Shown in pieces: positions 53,349 through 63,239 of a stretch of DNA of 64,000 nt; the stretch's first letter is position 1; every line of letters begins with the position of its first letter. Source of the DNA: Micromonospora ferruginea. Lineage in GTDB: Bacteria > Actinomycetota > Actinomycetes > Mycobacteriales > Micromonosporaceae. The DNA is taken from assembly GCF_013694245.2 (NCBI RefSeq), contig NZ_CP059322.2, positions 554,001 through 618,000 of the forward strand, given 5' to 3'. The notes beneath the pieces are model-generated. The model saw only the letters and a list, made by a program, of their open reading frames with translations, ran no database searches and was not told where the DNA came from. The translations under genes were made by a program, and so were the position numbers.

Positions 53349-54754
53349 TCCCGCTGACGCTGGCCGAGGTGGCCGCGGCGGTCGGTGGCCGGCTGGCCGG
53401 CGCCGACCCGGACGCCCGGGTCACCGGGACGGTCGAGTTCGACTCCCGCAAGGTGGCCCCGGGCGGGCTGTTCGTCGCGTTCGCCGGCGAGCGGGTGGAC
53501 GGCCACGACTACGCGGCCGGCGCGGTGGACGCGGGCGCGGTCGCCGTGCTCGGCACCCGTGAGGTGCCGGGCGTGCCGATGGTGCTGGTCGACGACCCGC
53601 TCGACGCGATGGGCCGGCTGGCGCGCACGGTGGTCGACCGGCTGCCCGGGCTGACCGTGATCGGGCTGACCGGCTCGTCCGGCAAGACCACCACCAAGGA
53701 CCTGATCGCCCAGCTCGCGGTGCGGCTCGGCCCGACCGTGGCCCCGCCCGGCTCGTTCAACAACGAGTTGGGGCACCCGTACACCGCGTTGCAGGCCACG
53801 CCGGAGACCCGCTTCCTGGTGATGGAGAAGGGCGCCCGCGGCGTGGGCCACGTCCGCTACCTGTGCGACGTGGTGCCGCCGCGGATCTCTGTGGTGCTCA
53901 ACGTCGGGGTGGCGCACATCGGCGAGTTCGGCTCGGTGGAGACCATCGCGCTGGCCAAGGGGGAGCTGGTCGAGGCGCTGCCCGCCGACGGGCTGGCGGT
54001 GCTCAACGCCGACGACCCCCGGGTCGACGCGATGGCGAGGCGGACCGAGGCCCGGGTGGTCCGGTACGGCGAGTCGGCGCAGGCCGACGTGCGCGCCGAG
54101 GACGTGACGCTGGACGGCCGGGGCCGGCCGTCGTACACGCTGGTGACGCCGGAGGGGCGCGTCCCGGTGCGGCTCGGGTTGACCGGCCGGCACCAGGTGT
54201 CCAACTCGCTGGCCGCCGCCGCGGTCGCCCGCGAGCTGGGCCTGCCGCTGGCCGACCTGGCGGCGGCGCTGGGCGAGCTGGGCCTGGTCTCCACCCGGCG
54301 GATGGACGTCTTCGAGCGTCCCGACGGGGTGGTCGTGATCGACGACTCGTACAACGCGAACCCGGCCTCCACCGGCGTGGCGCTTCGGGCGTTGGCCAGC
54401 ATGCGCGGTGAGGGGCGTACCGTCGCGGTGCTCGGCTACATGGCCGAGCTGGGCGACTTCGAGTGGGAGGGGCATCAGCAGGTCGGCCGGCTCGCGGCCG
54501 AGTTGGGAGTGGACCGGCTGCTCGTGGTGGGCGAGCCGGCGGCGCCGATCCACGAGGGCGCGACAGCGGTAGGCAACTGGGGAGGAGAGTCGGTGCTGCT
54601 CACCGATCAGGCGGCGGCCGTCGAGGTGCTGCGGAGCGAGCTGCGTCCAGGGGACGTGGTGCTGGTGAAGGGCTCGCGGTATCGGACCTGGGAGGTGGCC
54701 GACGCGCTGCGCGCGGACGCCCGGGAGGCGGCGACGGAGGGCGGCGCCGCATGA
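53345..54754 (+). CDS. murF: UDP-MurNAc-pentapeptide synthetase
   Basis: 469 aa from GTG 53345. N-terminal substrate domain [23 protein letters not shown] loop [29 protein letters not shown]-terminal domain [17 protein letters not shown]. It adds D-Ala-D-Ala in the cytosol. It overlaps mraY by 4 bp (ATGA). Confidence 0.95.
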   Translation: MIPLTLAEVAAAVGGRLAGADPDARVTGTVEFDSRKVAPGGLFVAFAGERVDGHDYAAGAVDAGAVAVLGTREVPGVPMVLVDDPLDAMGRLARTVVDRLPGLTVIGLTGSSGKTTTKDLIAQLAVRLGPTVAPPGSFNNELGHPYTALQATPETRFLVMEKGARGVGHVRYLCDVVPPRISVVLNVGVAHIGEFGSVETIALAKGELVEALPADGLAVLNADDPRVDAMARRTEARVVRYGESAQADVRAEDVTLDGRGRPSYTLVTPEGRVPVRLGLTGRHQVSNSLAAAAVARELGLPLADLAAALGELGLVSTRRMDVFERPDGVVVIDDSYNANPASTGVALRALASMRGEGRTVAVLGYMAELGDFEWEGHQQVGRLAAELGVDRLLVVGEPAAPIHEGATAVGNWGGESVLLTDQAAAVEVLRSELRPGDVVLVKGSRYRTWEVADALRADAREAATEGGAA

Positions 54755-55878
54755 GGGCGGTCATCGTCGCCATCGGGGTCGCGTTCCTGATCTCGCTGTT
54801 CTGCACCCCGATCGCGATCAAGGTGTTCGCCCGGTTGAAGGCCGGCCAGCCGATCCGGTCGAACCTCGGGCTCGCCAGCAACGAGGGCAAGAAGGGCACG
54901 CCGACGATGGGCGGCGTGGTCTTCATCCTGGCCACGGTCATCGCGTACGTCGCCGGGCACCTGGCCCTGACCACGCTGCCGGACGCGCAGATCGCCCAGG
55001 TCGAGCCGACCATCACGGCGCTGGTGCTGCTGGGGCTGATGGTGTTCTCCGGCGCGGTCGGCTTCATCGACGACTTCCTCAAGGTCCGCAAGCGGCACAG
55101 CGGCGGCCTCAACAAGCGGGGCAAGCTGGCCGGGCAGATCCTGGTCGGCGCGGTCTTCGGCGCGGTGGCGGTCTACTTCCCGTCGAGCATGACCGACGTC
55201 AGCGGCAACGCGACGAACACCGAGACGGTGGGCAGCACCACGCTGAGCTTCATCCGGGACGTCCCGGCGCTGGAGATCGGCAAGATCGGCGCGGTGATCG
55301 TCATCATCATGGTGGTGATGGCGGCGACCAACGGCGTCAACCTCACCGACGGCCTGGACGGCCTGGCCACCGGCGCCTCGGTGATGGTGCTCGCCGCGTA
55401 CGCGTTGATCGCGTTCTGGCAGTACCGGCACTGGTGCGCGGACCCGAACTACACCGAGTCCTACTGCTACACGGTGCGCGACCCGCTGGAGATCGCGCTG
55501 ATCGCCGGCGCCGCGGCCGGCGCCTGCGTCGGCTTCCTCTGGTGGAACACGTCGCCGGCCCGGATCTTCATGGGCGACACCGGCGCGCTCGGGCTGGGCG
55601 GCCTGATCGCCGGCATGGCGATGTCCACCCGCACCATCCTGCTGCTGCCGATCCTGGGCGGCCTCTTCGTGATCATCACGATGTCGGTGGTCATCCAGAT
55701 CATCTCGTTCCGTACCACCGGCAAGCGGGTGTTCCGGATGTCGCCGTTGCAGCACCACTTCGAGCTGGCCGGCTGGAGCGAGGTCAACATCGTGGTCCGG
55801 TTCTGGATCATCGCTGGGATCGGGGTGGCGATTGCGCTGGGGCTGTTCTACAGCGAGTTCCTCGCCGCGGTGAGCTAG
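54751..55878 (+). CDS. mraY: Phospho-MurNAc-pentapeptide translocase
   Basis: 375 aa with about ten membrane helices. It transfers phospho-MurNAc-pentapeptide to undecaprenyl phosphate, giving lipid I. Catalytic motifs: [23 protein letters not shown] (DDxxK), [16 protein letters not shown] and [22 protein letters not shown] near the end. murD would normally follow; here a palindromic element and ftsW follow instead. Confidence 0.96.
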   Translation: MRAVIVAIGVAFLISLFCTPIAIKVFARLKAGQPIRSNLGLASNEGKKGTPTMGGVVFILATVIAYVAGHLALTTLPDAQIAQVEPTITALVLLGLMVFSGAVGFIDDFLKVRKRHSGGLNKRGKLAGQILVGAVFGAVAVYFPSSMTDVSGNATNTETVGSTTLSFIRDVPALEIGKIGAVIVIIMVVMAATNGVNLTDGLDGLATGASVMVLAAYALIAFWQYRHWCADPNYTESYCYTVRDPLEIALIAGAAAGACVGFLWWNTSPARIFMGDTGALGLGGLIAGMAMSTRTILLLPILGGLFVIITMSVVIQIISFRTTGKRVFRMSPLQHHFELAGWSEVNIVVRFWIIAGIGVAIALGLFYSEFLAAVS

Positions 55879-55880
55879 GT

Positions 55881-55932
55881 GTAAGGAGGGGCCCCCTTTT
55901 AACAGACGTCTGTTAAAGGGGCCCCTCCTTAC
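55881..55932. repeat. GGGGCCCC palindrome between mraY and ftsW
   Basis: GTAAGGAGGGGCCCC and GGGGCCCCTCCTTAC flank TTTTAACAGACGTCTGTTAA, whose core AACAGACGTCTGTT is a perfect 14-bp palindrome. The arms are the same unit as in 10290-10344 and 13397-13451. It could also act as a terminator. It occupies the place where murD is usually found. Confidence 0.85.
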
Positions 55933-55984
55933 GATCCGACACGCCGACCGGGCGGTTGCGCCACGGGCGGGCGGGTCGAGCCGC

Positions 55985-55996
55985 CATGATGAGCGG
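55985..55996 (+). promoter_or_regulatory. Possible leaderless -10 of ftsW
   Basis: CATGAT (55985-55990) ends 6 nt before GTG 55997. The gap after mraY makes a separate promoter plausible. Confidence 0.4.
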
Positions 55997-57529
55997 GTGG
56001 GGGAGGGACGAGACATCCAGGTCACCAACGATCCGCCGGCCCGCCGCGCGCCCGCGGCCACGCCGCCGTCAGAACCGCCGGCCGGCGGGACCCGGTGGGA
56101 CCCGGCCGGTGGCCTGGCCGCGCTGCGCGGCCTGCTGGCCCGGCCGCTGGCCTCCTACTACCTGCTGCTCTCCAGCGCCGGCCTGCTGCTGCTGATCGGC
56201 CTGACCATGGTCTTCTCGGCGACCAGCGTGCGCGACTACGTGCTGGACGGCAACGCGTCGGCCTCGCTGACCAAGCAGGCCGTGTTCGCGGTGATCGGCG
56301 TGGGCGCGTTCTGGGCCTGCCAGCGGCTGCCCGCGCGCACCTTCCGGGCGGTGAGCCGACCCGCGCTCGGCGTGGCGGTGGCGCTGCTGCTCCTGCTCAA
56401 CCTGCTGGTCGCGCTCCAGTCGCTGTTCGGGGTCACGTCGATCGGCCCGCTTAAGGCCCAACTGCTCTGGCTCTACCTCGGCCCGATCTCGCTCCAGCCG
56501 GTCGAGGTGGCCAAGTTCGCGCTGGTGCTGTGGGGCGCGCACGTGCTGGCCCGCAAGGGCGCCGCGCTGGGCTGGTGGCGGGAGCTGGCCACCCCGCTGT
56601 TCCCGGTGGTCGGCCTGCTCTTCGTGCTGGTCGGCTACAACGACCTGGGCAGCATGCTGTGCCTGCTGGCGCTGGTGGTGGGCCTGCTCTGGGCGGCCGG
56701 GGTGCGGGGGCGGGTCTTCGCCTCGCTCTCCGCGATCGGCCTGCTCGGCATCGGCCTGCTGGTCGCGGTGGCGTCGCTCGGCGCCGGTTCCGGCTCCCGC
56801 GACGCCGACAACTACCGGCTGGGCCGGCTCACCATGTGGCTCGACCCGCCCTCGCCCAAGACCTGCTTCGACCAGGAGCTGGAGAACTGCTACCAGCTCA
56901 TCCAGGCCCGCTACGCGATCGGCAACGGCGGCTGGTTCGGCGTCGGGCTGGGGCAGAGCAGCTTCAAGTACGGCTGGCTGCCCGAGGCGCACAACGACTT
57001 CATCTTCGCCATCGTCGCCGAGGAGCTGGGCGTGGTGGGCTGCACCGTGATCCTGGTGCTGTTCGCGGTGCTCGCGTACACCGGCATGCGGATCGCCCGC
57101 CGGGTGGAGGACCCGTTCCGCCGCCTCGCCGCCGCCGGCGTCACCGCCTGGCTGGTCGGTCAGGCCGTCATCAACATCGGCGGGGTCACCGGGCTGCTGC
57201 CGCTGACCGGCGTGCCGTTGCCGTTCATCTCCGACGGCGGCAGCGCCCTGGTGGTGACGCTGGCCGCGATCGGCATGCTCGCCTCCTTCGCCCGCGCCGA
57301 GCCGGACGCGGCCCGTGCGCTGCACGCCCGTCCGCCGGCCCGGTGGGTCCGACTAGTGTGGGCCCCGTTGCCGCCGCTTCCCGGTCGGCGTCGCCGACCG
57401 GCGCCGCCCCCGGCGGACCGAGGGTCCGTGCCCCGGTCCCGCCAGCGTCGGCGCGACGAACAGGCCGCGGCCCGCGGTGTCCGGTCCGACCGGACGCGCG
57501 CCGGCTCGGCGAGCGAGAGGAGACGCTGA
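55997..57529 (+). CDS. ftsW: FtsW, septal SEDS peptidoglycan polymerase
   Basis: 510 aa from GTG 55997. A Pro-rich N-terminal tail (about 45 residues), about ten membrane helices, and a basic, Pro/Arg-rich C-terminal tail (about 80 residues). SEDS motifs: LYLGPISLQPVEVAKFALVL (about residue 155), YNDLGSMLCLLALV, WLPEAHNDFIFAIVAEELG and LPLTGVPLPFISDGGSALV. It polymerises glycan strands with FtsI. Its stop shares one base with the murG start (TGATG). Confidence 0.94.
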   Translation: MGEGRDIQVTNDPPARRAPAATPPSEPPAGGTRWDPAGGLAALRGLLARPLASYYLLLSSAGLLLLIGLTMVFSATSVRDYVLDGNASASLTKQAVFAVIGVGAFWACQRLPARTFRAVSRPALGVAVALLLLLNLLVALQSLFGVTSIGPLKAQLLWLYLGPISLQPVEVAKFALVLWGAHVLARKGAALGWWRELATPLFPVVGLLFVLVGYNDLGSMLCLLALVVGLLWAAGVRGRVFASLSAIGLLGIGLLVAVASLGAGSGSRDADNYRLGRLTMWLDPPSPKTCFDQELENCYQLIQARYAIGNGGWFGVGLGQSSFKYGWLPEAHNDFIFAIVAEELGVVGCTVILVLFAVLAYTGMRIARRVEDPFRRLAAAGVTAWLVGQAVINIGGVTGLLPLTGVPLPFISDGGSALVVTLAAIGMLASFARAEPDAARALHARPPARWVRLVWAPLPPLPGRRRRPAPPPADRGSVPRSRQRRRDEQAAARGVRSDRTRAGSASERRR

Positions 57530-58635
57530 TGGGTCCGCTGCGTTCGGTGGTGCTCTGCGGAGGGGGCACGGGTGGGCACATCTACCCGCTGCTCGCCTTC
57601 GCCGACTGCCTGCGCCGACACGACCCGAGCGTCCGCATCACCTGCCTGGGGACGCCGAAGGGCCTGGAGAACGAGCTGATCCCGCCGGCCGGCTACGACC
57701 TGCGGCAGATCCCGGCCTACCAGCTCCCCCGGTCGGTCAACATGAGCCTGGTGCGCACCCCGGACCGGATGTGGAAGGCGGCCCGCGCGGCGGGCAAGGT
57801 GATCGACGAGGTGCAGGCCGACGCCGTGGTCGGCTTCGGCGGGTACGTCTCGGTCCCCGGCTACCTGGCCGCGTGGCGCCGGGACCTGCCGATCGTCATC
57901 CACGAGGTGAACGTGCCGCCGGGCGTGGCGAACCGGATGGGCATGAAGTTCACCAAGCACGTCGCGGTGGGCTTCCCGCACCAGCCGGCGCAGTCCGAGG
58001 CGCTGCGCGACGCGCGGGTGGTCGGGGTGCCGCTGCGCCGCGGCATCGCCGGGCTGGACCGCGCCGCCCTGCGCGACGCCGCCCGCGCCCACTTCGGGCT
58101 CCGCCCCGACCTGCCGGTGCTGTTCGTGGCCGGCGGCTCGCAGGGCGCCCGCTCGATCAACCTGGCCGTGTCCGGCGCCGCCAAGGAGCTGGCCCGCAAC
58201 GGCGTGCAGGTGCTGCACGTGATCGGCGCCCGCAACGAGCCGGTGTCCGTCCCCACCGACCTGCCGGTGCCGTACGTGACGCTGCCCTACCTGTCCGAGA
58301 TGGAGCTGGGCTACGCGGCGGCCGACCTGATGCTGGGCCGGGGCGGCGCGATGACCTGCGCCGAGGTGGCCGCGATCGGCCTGCCCACGGTCTACGTGCC
58401 CTATCCGCACAGCAACCAGGAGCAGAAGCGCAACGCGCTGCCCGTGGTTGAGGCCGGCGGCGGGCTGCTGGTCGACGACGCCGAGGTGACCCCGGCCTGG
58501 GTGGAGCGCACGGTGGTCCCGCTGATCCGGGACCCGCAGCGGCTCTGGGCGATGAGCCACGCCGCGGCCGGCTACGGCCGCCGCGACGGCGACGTGGCCC
58601 TGCTGAACTTCGTCTACGAGGCGGTGTCCCGCTGA
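57529..58635 (+). CDS. murG: UDP-GlcNAc:lipid I N-acetylglucosaminyltransferase
   Basis: 368 aa from ATG 57529, with GAGAGGAGA upstream. GT28 fold: CGGGTGGHIYPLLAFADCL, GFGGYVSVPGYLAAW, IHEVNVPPGVANRMG (HExN loop), VAGGSQGARSIN, and the donor site LGRGGAMTCAEVAAIGLP. It makes lipid II on the inner face of the membrane. Confidence 0.96.
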   Translation: MGPLRSVVLCGGGTGGHIYPLLAFADCLRRHDPSVRITCLGTPKGLENELIPPAGYDLRQIPAYQLPRSVNMSLVRTPDRMWKAARAAGKVIDEVQADAVVGFGGYVSVPGYLAAWRRDLPIVIHEVNVPPGVANRMGMKFTKHVAVGFPHQPAQSEALRDARVVGVPLRRGIAGLDRAALRDAARAHFGLRPDLPVLFVAGGSQGARSINLAVSGAAKELARNGVQVLHVIGARNEPVSVPTDLPVPYVTLPYLSEMELGYAAADLMLGRGGAMTCAEVAAIGLPTVYVPYPHSNQEQKRNALPVVEAGGGLLVDDAEVTPAWVERTVVPLIRDPQRLWAMSHAAAGYGRRDGDVALLNFVYEAVSR

Positions 58636-58666
58636 TGCGGGACGTCGCGACGGGAAGGTACTCGGA

Positions 58667-60142
58667 ATGAACACCGCGCAGTTCACGCCCGCCGGCACGA
58701 TGACCGCGGAGGACCTGGGCCGGATCCACCTGATCGGGGTGGGCGGGGTCGGGATGGCCGGGCTGGCCCGACTCTTCCTCACCCGCGGCCTGCCGGTCTC
58801 CGGCAGCGAGCTGCGGGAGTGGCCGTCCCTGGCCGGCCTGCGGGCGTTGGGCGGGACGATCCACATGAGTCACGAGGCGGCCAACCTCGACGGAGTGGAC
58901 ACGGTCGTCTACTCCTCGGCGATCCCGCAGGACCACCTGGAGATGGTCGAGGCGCGACGGCGGGGCCTGCGGGTGCTGCACCGCTCCGAGGCGCTCGCGG
59001 CCGCGATGACCGGCCGCCGCACGGTGGCGGTGGCCGGCACGCACGGCAAGACGTCCACCACGTCGATGATCACCATGGTGCTCCAGCAGGCCGGCACCGA
59101 CCCGTCCTTCGTCATCGGCGGCGAGATCTCCGAGGTCGGCTCCGGCGCGCACCACGGCACCGGCGAGCACTTCGTGGTCGAGGCGGACGAGAGCGACCGT
59201 TCCTTCCTCATCTACCGCCCGTACGTGTCGATCGTCACGAACGTCGAGGCGGACCACCTGAACACCTACGGCGACCTGGCGAACCTGGAGGCGGCGTTCG
59301 CCGAGTTCGCCGCGCTCACCGACCCGGACGGCTTCGTCGTCACGTGCGCCGACGACCCCGGTGGGCGGCGGTTGGCCGAGACGCTGCGGGCCGGGGGCCG
59401 CCGGGTCTGGACGTACGGCGAGTCCGCCGACGCGGACCTGCGGATGAGTGACGTCACCTCGTCGGCGCAGGGCGTGCGCTACCTGGCCGAGATCGAGGGC
59501 CGGTCGCTGGGCGAGATCCGGCTGCCGGTCCCGGGCCGGCACATGGCGCTCAACAGCGCCGCCGCGGTGCTCGCCGCGTACCTGCTGGAGCTGCCGGTGG
59601 CGGCGGCGGAGGCCGCGCTCGGCGCGTTCCCCGGCGTGCGCCGGCGCTTCGAGCGCAAGGGCGTCGCGGACGGCGTGCTGGTCTACGACGAGTACGCCTA
59701 CCACCCGACCTCGATGACGCTGGCGCTGCAGACGCTGCGCGAGGTGGCCGGCGACGGGCGGCTGATCGTGGTCTTCCAGCCCTACCGGCTCTACCGCACC
59801 CGGGACCTGCAGGCGGAGATCGCCGCCGCGCTCGGCATCGCCGACGAGCTGGTGCTGCTGGAGGTGTTCGGCCCCGGCGAGCTGCGCCAGCCCGGCGAGG
59901 GGTCGGCCGCACTGATCGAGGCGGTGCCGCTGCCGGCGGAGCGGAAGGTCTTCGTCGACGCGTGGGACGACGTGCCGGCCGAGGTGGCCCGCCGGGCCCG
60001 TCCCGGCGACGTGGTGGTGACCATGGGTGCGCCACCGATCTCGCTGATGGGTGACCCGCTGCTGGACGCCCTGCTGGCGCGTACCGGTGGTGCCACCGCC
60101 CTGGGCGTCGGCCCGGACGGCGCGGCGACCCCCGCCGGATGA
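58667..60142 (+). CDS. murC: UDP-MurNAc--L-alanine ligase
   Basis: 491 aa from ATG 58667. N-terminal Rossmann motif IHLIGVGGVGMAGLARLFL, ATP loop VAGTHGKTSTTSMITM, FVVEADESDRSF, and C-terminal YDEYAYHPTSMTLAL. It adds the first amino acid to UDP-MurNAc, the earliest ligase of the pathway. It overlaps ftsQ by 4 bp (ATGA). Confidence 0.96.
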   Translation: MNTAQFTPAGTMTAEDLGRIHLIGVGGVGMAGLARLFLTRGLPVSGSELREWPSLAGLRALGGTIHMSHEAANLDGVDTVVYSSAIPQDHLEMVEARRRGLRVLHRSEALAAAMTGRRTVAVAGTHGKTSTTSMITMVLQQAGTDPSFVIGGEISEVGSGAHHGTGEHFVVEADESDRSFLIYRPYVSIVTNVEADHLNTYGDLANLEAAFAEFAALTDPDGFVVTCADDPGGRRLAETLRAGGRRVWTYGESADADLRMSDVTSSAQGVRYLAEIEGRSLGEIRLPVPGRHMALNSAAAVLAAYLLELPVAAAEAALGAFPGVRRRFERKGVADGVLVYDEYAYHPTSMTLALQTLREVAGDGRLIVVFQPYRLYRTRDLQAEIAAALGIADELVLLEVFGPGELRQPGEGSAALIEAVPLPAERKVFVDAWDDVPAEVARRARPGDVVVTMGAPPISLMGDPLLDALLARTGGATALGVGPDGAATPAG

Positions 60143-60957
60143 GTCCCGGCCCGGCCCGCGGCCGCACCCCCGGCCAGGACGGCGGGGCGGGACGGCGCAG
60201 CCCGGTCCGGCGCTGGCAGTTGGTGCGGGCCGGCGCGGACGCCGTGCCGCCGTCGACCCGGCGGTTCATGGCCCGGGCCCGGCAGCGGCGGATGCGGGCG
60301 GCGCTGCCCTGGGCGGTGGCGGCGGCGGTGCTGGTGGTCGCCGCGCTGGTCGCCTGGACGGTGCTCGGCACCGGCCTGTTCGGCGTCCGCGAGGTGCGGG
60401 TGGTCGGCGCGCGGCTGGTCACGCCGGTGGAGATCCGGGACGCGGCGGCGGTGCCGGACGACACGCCGCTGGCCCGGGTGGACCTGGCCGCGACCGCGCG
60501 CCGGGTCGGCGCGCTGCCACCGGTGGCCCGGGCCACGGTGGAGCGGGACTGGCCGGGCGCCCTGGTCGTCCGGGTGGTCGAGCGGGTGCCGGTGGCGGCG
60601 GTGCCGCAGGGCGACCGGTTCGTGGTGGTCGACGCCGCCGGCGTGGTGTTCCAGCGCGCGGACCGGGCGCCGGAGGGGCTGCCGCTCGTCCGGGTGGTCC
60701 GGCCGGGTCCGGACGATCCGGGCACCCGGGCGGGGTTGGCGGTGCTCGCCTCGCTCGGGGAGAAGCTGCGCGCCGAGCTGGTGGCGGTGGACGTGGCCGG
60801 GCTGGCCCGGATCACGTTGCTGCTGCGGGGGGACCGGCAGGTCTTCTGGGGCGACGCCTCGCGCAGCCGGGACAAGTCCACGGTGGCCACCACCCTGCTG
60901 CCCCGGAAGGCCGACCGGATCGACGTCAGCGCGCCGGACGTGGTCACGTTCCAGTGA
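60139..60957 (+). CDS. ftsQ: FtsQ/DivIB division protein
   Basis: 272 aa. A basic cytosolic N-terminus (about 55 residues), a membrane helix (ALPWAVAAAVLVVAALVAW) and a POTRA domain (TGLFGVREVRVVGARLVT, then VERVPVAAVPQGDRFVVVDA). It anchors the FtsQLB complex at the septum. Its stop lies in a perfect palindrome TGACCCGCGGGTCA (60955-60968). Confidence 0.93.
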   Translation: MSPGPARGRTPGQDGGAGRRSPVRRWQLVRAGADAVPPSTRRFMARARQRRMRAALPWAVAAAVLVVAALVAWTVLGTGLFGVREVRVVGARLVTPVEIRDAAAVPDDTPLARVDLAATARRVGALPPVARATVERDWPGALVVRVVERVPVAAVPQGDRFVVVDAAGVVFQRADRAPEGLPLVRVVRPGPDDPGTRAGLAVLASLGEKLRAELVAVDVAGLARITLLLRGDRQVFWGDASRSRDKSTVATTLLPRKADRIDVSAPDVVTFQ

Positions 60958-60976
60958 CCCGCGGGTCAGCGGCCGG

Positions 60977-61014
60977 CCGGTGTGTCGCGGGCCGCTCGGA
61001 CGGCGACACGCCGG
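60977..61014 (+). terminator. Hairpin between ftsQ and ftsZ
   Basis: CCGGTGTGTCGC (60977-60988) pairs with GCGACACGCCGG (61003-61014), a 12-bp stem with one G-T pair and a 14-nt loop. It separates upstream transcripts from the ftsZ promoter. Confidence 0.5.
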
Positions 61015-61071
61015 AGGGGGTCCTTGGCTCCTGGCGCGGCGGCGCATACGTTGCCCCGAAGAGATCAGTGG

Positions 61072-61100
61072 TTGACATAACTCTAAGCCTCTAGTAGAGG
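61072..61100 (+). promoter_or_regulatory. ftsZ: ftsZ promoter
   Basis: -35 TTGACA (61072-61077), 17-bp spacer, -10 TAGAGG (61095-61100). The block TTGACATAACTCTAAGCCTC and the near-palindrome CCTCTAGTAGAGG (61088-61100) closely resemble the ftsZ upstream region of Streptomyces as I know it. The leader is about 70 nt. Confidence 0.7.
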
Positions 61101-61174
61101 GTGAGGGTTCTCCTCTGGTCCGGCCAAGCCGTGTGGGGTCGGCCCATGCCAATCTCGAAGGGAAAGGACCGGAG

Positions 61175-62290
61175 ATGACACCTCCGCACAACTACCTGGC
61201 GGTCATCAAGGTCGTCGGCATCGGGGGCGGCGGCGTGAACGCCGTCAACCGGATGATCGAGGTTGGGCTCAAGGGCGTCGAGTTCATCGCGATCAACACC
61301 GACGCGCAGGCGTTGCTGATGAGCGACGCCGACGTCAAGCTGGACGTGGGCCGGGAGCTGACCCGGGGCCTGGGCGCCGGCGCCAACCCGGACGTCGGCA
61401 AGAACGCCGCCGAGGACCACCGCGACGAGATCGAGGAGGTGCTCAAGGGCGCCGACATGGTCTTCGTCACCTGCGGCGAGGGCGGCGGCACCGGCACCGG
61501 CGGCGCGCCGGTGGTGGCGAACATCGCCCGCAAGCTCGGCGCGCTCACCATCGGCGTGGTCACCCGGCCGTTCTCGTTCGAGGGCAAGCGCCGGCAGGTG
61601 CAGGCCGAGGCCGGCATCGAGGAGCTGCGCAACCAGTGCGACACCCTGATCGTGATCCCGAACGACCGGCTGCTCGCCCTCGGTGACCGCAACATCTCCA
61701 TGATGGACGCGTTCCGCACCGCGGACCAGGTGCTCCTCTCCGGTGTCCAGGGCATCACCGACCTGATCACCACGCCGGGCCTGATCAACCTGGACTTCGC
61801 CGACGTGAAGAGCGTGATGAGCGGCGCCGGCAGCGCGCTGATGGGCATCGGCAGCGCCCGGGGCGAGAACCGCGCCGTCGAGGCGGCCGAGGCGGCCATC
61901 TCCAGCCCGCTGCTGGAGCAGAGCATGGACGGCGCGCGGGGCGTGCTGCTCTCCATCGCCGGTGGCTCGGACCTCGGCCTGTTCGAGATCAACGACGCGG
62001 CGCAGCTCGTCACCGACGCGGCCCACCCGGACGCCAACATCATCTTCGGCGCGGTCATCGACGACGCGCTCGGCGACGAGGTGCGGGTGACCGTGATCGC
62101 GGCCGGGTTCGACGGGGGCACGCCGGCGTACAAGGCGGTCGAGCCGCCGCGCAAGAGCAACCAGAACCCGCCGGCGCAGCCGAGCGCGCCGGTGAGCCCG
62201 CCGGCCACCATGCCGGCCCCGCAGCAGCCGTCGCGCCGGGTGCTCTTCGACGACGTCGACGTGCCCGACTTCCTCAAGAACGGGTCCTGA
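61175..62290 (+). CDS. ftsZ: FtsZ, tubulin-like division GTPase
   Basis: 371 aa from ATG 61175, with AAAGGA 9-14 nt upstream. GTP-binding [13 protein letters not shown] and [16 protein letters not shown]7 loop [11 protein letters not shown]; a Pro/Gln-rich linker from about residue 320; and a C-terminal tail [12 protein letters not shown] for partner binding (SepF, FtsW). Forms the Z ring. Its third-position GC is near total. Confidence 0.98.
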   Translation: MTPPHNYLAVIKVVGIGGGGVNAVNRMIEVGLKGVEFIAINTDAQALLMSDADVKLDVGRELTRGLGAGANPDVGKNAAEDHRDEIEEVLKGADMVFVTCGEGGGTGTGGAPVVANIARKLGALTIGVVTRPFSFEGKRRQVQAEAGIEELRNQCDTLIVIPNDRLLALGDRNISMMDAFRTADQVLLSGVQGITDLITTPGLINLDFADVKSVMSGAGSALMGIGSARGENRAVEAAEAAISSPLLEQSMDGARGVLLSIAGGSDLGLFEINDAAQLVTDAAHPDANIIFGAVIDDALGDEVRVTVIAAGFDGGTPAYKAVEPPRKSNQNPPAQPSAPVSPPATMPAPQQPSRRVLFDDVDVPDFLKNGS

Positions 62291-62299
62291 GCCGCGCCG

Positions 62300-63046
62300 A
62301 TGACGGACTCACCCACCACGGTGCGACCCGAGCGTCGCGCCGAACTCGCGGCCGGGCTGGCCCGGGTACGCGCGCGCGTCGCCGACGCCTGCGCGGCCGC
62401 CGGCCGGGACACCGGTGAGGTCACCCTGGTCGCGGTGACCAAGACGTACCCGGCCGTCGACGTGGTCGCGCTGGCCGGGCTCGGGGTCACCGACGTGGGG
62501 GAGAACCGCGACCAGGAGGCGGCGCCCAAGGCGGTGGAGGTGGCCGGCGCGGGCGTGACCCCGCGCTGGCACTTCATCGGCCGGCTGCAGCGCAACAAGG
62601 CCCGCTCGGTCGTCCGGTACGCCGACGTGGTCCAGTCCGTGGACAGCGTCCGGCTGGCCGCCGCCCTGGACACCGCCGCGTCCGAGGTCCGGGACCGGCC
62701 GTTGGACGTGCTGGTGCAGGTGAGCATCGACGGTGACCCGGCCCGGGGCGGGGCGCTGCCGGGTGTCGCCGACCCGGAGCGGGGCCTCGACCCGGTGGCC
62801 GCGGCGGTCGCCGGCGCGGCCGGGCTGCGGCTGGCCGGCCTGATGGCGGTGGCCCCGCTGGGCTGGGAGCCGGACCGGGCGTTCGCCCGGTTGGCCGAGG
62901 TGGCGGCGCGGCTGCGGGCCGACCATCCGGGTGCGACGGCGGTGTCGGCGGGGATGAGCGGCGACCTGGAGAGCGCGATCAATCACGGCGCGACACATGT
63001 CCGCGTCGGCAGCGCGTTGCTCGGAATGCGCCCCACGCTGGGGTAG
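62300..63046 (+). CDS. yggS: YggS-family PLP homeostasis protein
   Basis: 248 aa from ATG 62300, 9 nt after ftsZ. A single-domain alanine-racemase-like TIM barrel; the PLP lysine is in TLVAVTKTYPAVDV (about residue 47), and WHFIGRLQRNKAR, AGLMAVAP, SAGMSGDLESAI and RVGSALLG complete the family pattern. It buffers cellular PLP. The laccase-domain gene ylmD, often placed between ftsZ and this gene, is absent here. Confidence 0.93.
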   Translation: MTDSPTTVRPERRAELAAGLARVRARVADACAAAGRDTGEVTLVAVTKTYPAVDVVALAGLGVTDVGENRDQEAAPKAVEVAGAGVTPRWHFIGRLQRNKARSVVRYADVVQSVDSVRLAAALDTAASEVRDRPLDVLVQVSIDGDPARGGALPGVADPERGLDPVAAAVAGAAGLRLAGLMAVAPLGWEPDRAFARLAEVAARLRADHPGATAVSAGMSGDLESAINHGATHVRVGSALLGMRPTLG

Positions 63047-63239
63047 CCTGGCCGCGACGGAAGCAAATTACATCAGTGTTGTTCAGGACGGCGTTCCCGT
63101 AGCCGGGGGCCGTGGCGGGCGGGCCGCGAACCGCGCGCCAGGGGATTGCCGATCCGGTCCGGTGGGCATGATCGTCCACTTGTGATCAAGCGACACGGCA
63201 CGGGGGCGCGTGCCGCATGGCGGACGGAAGGGCGCGGGG

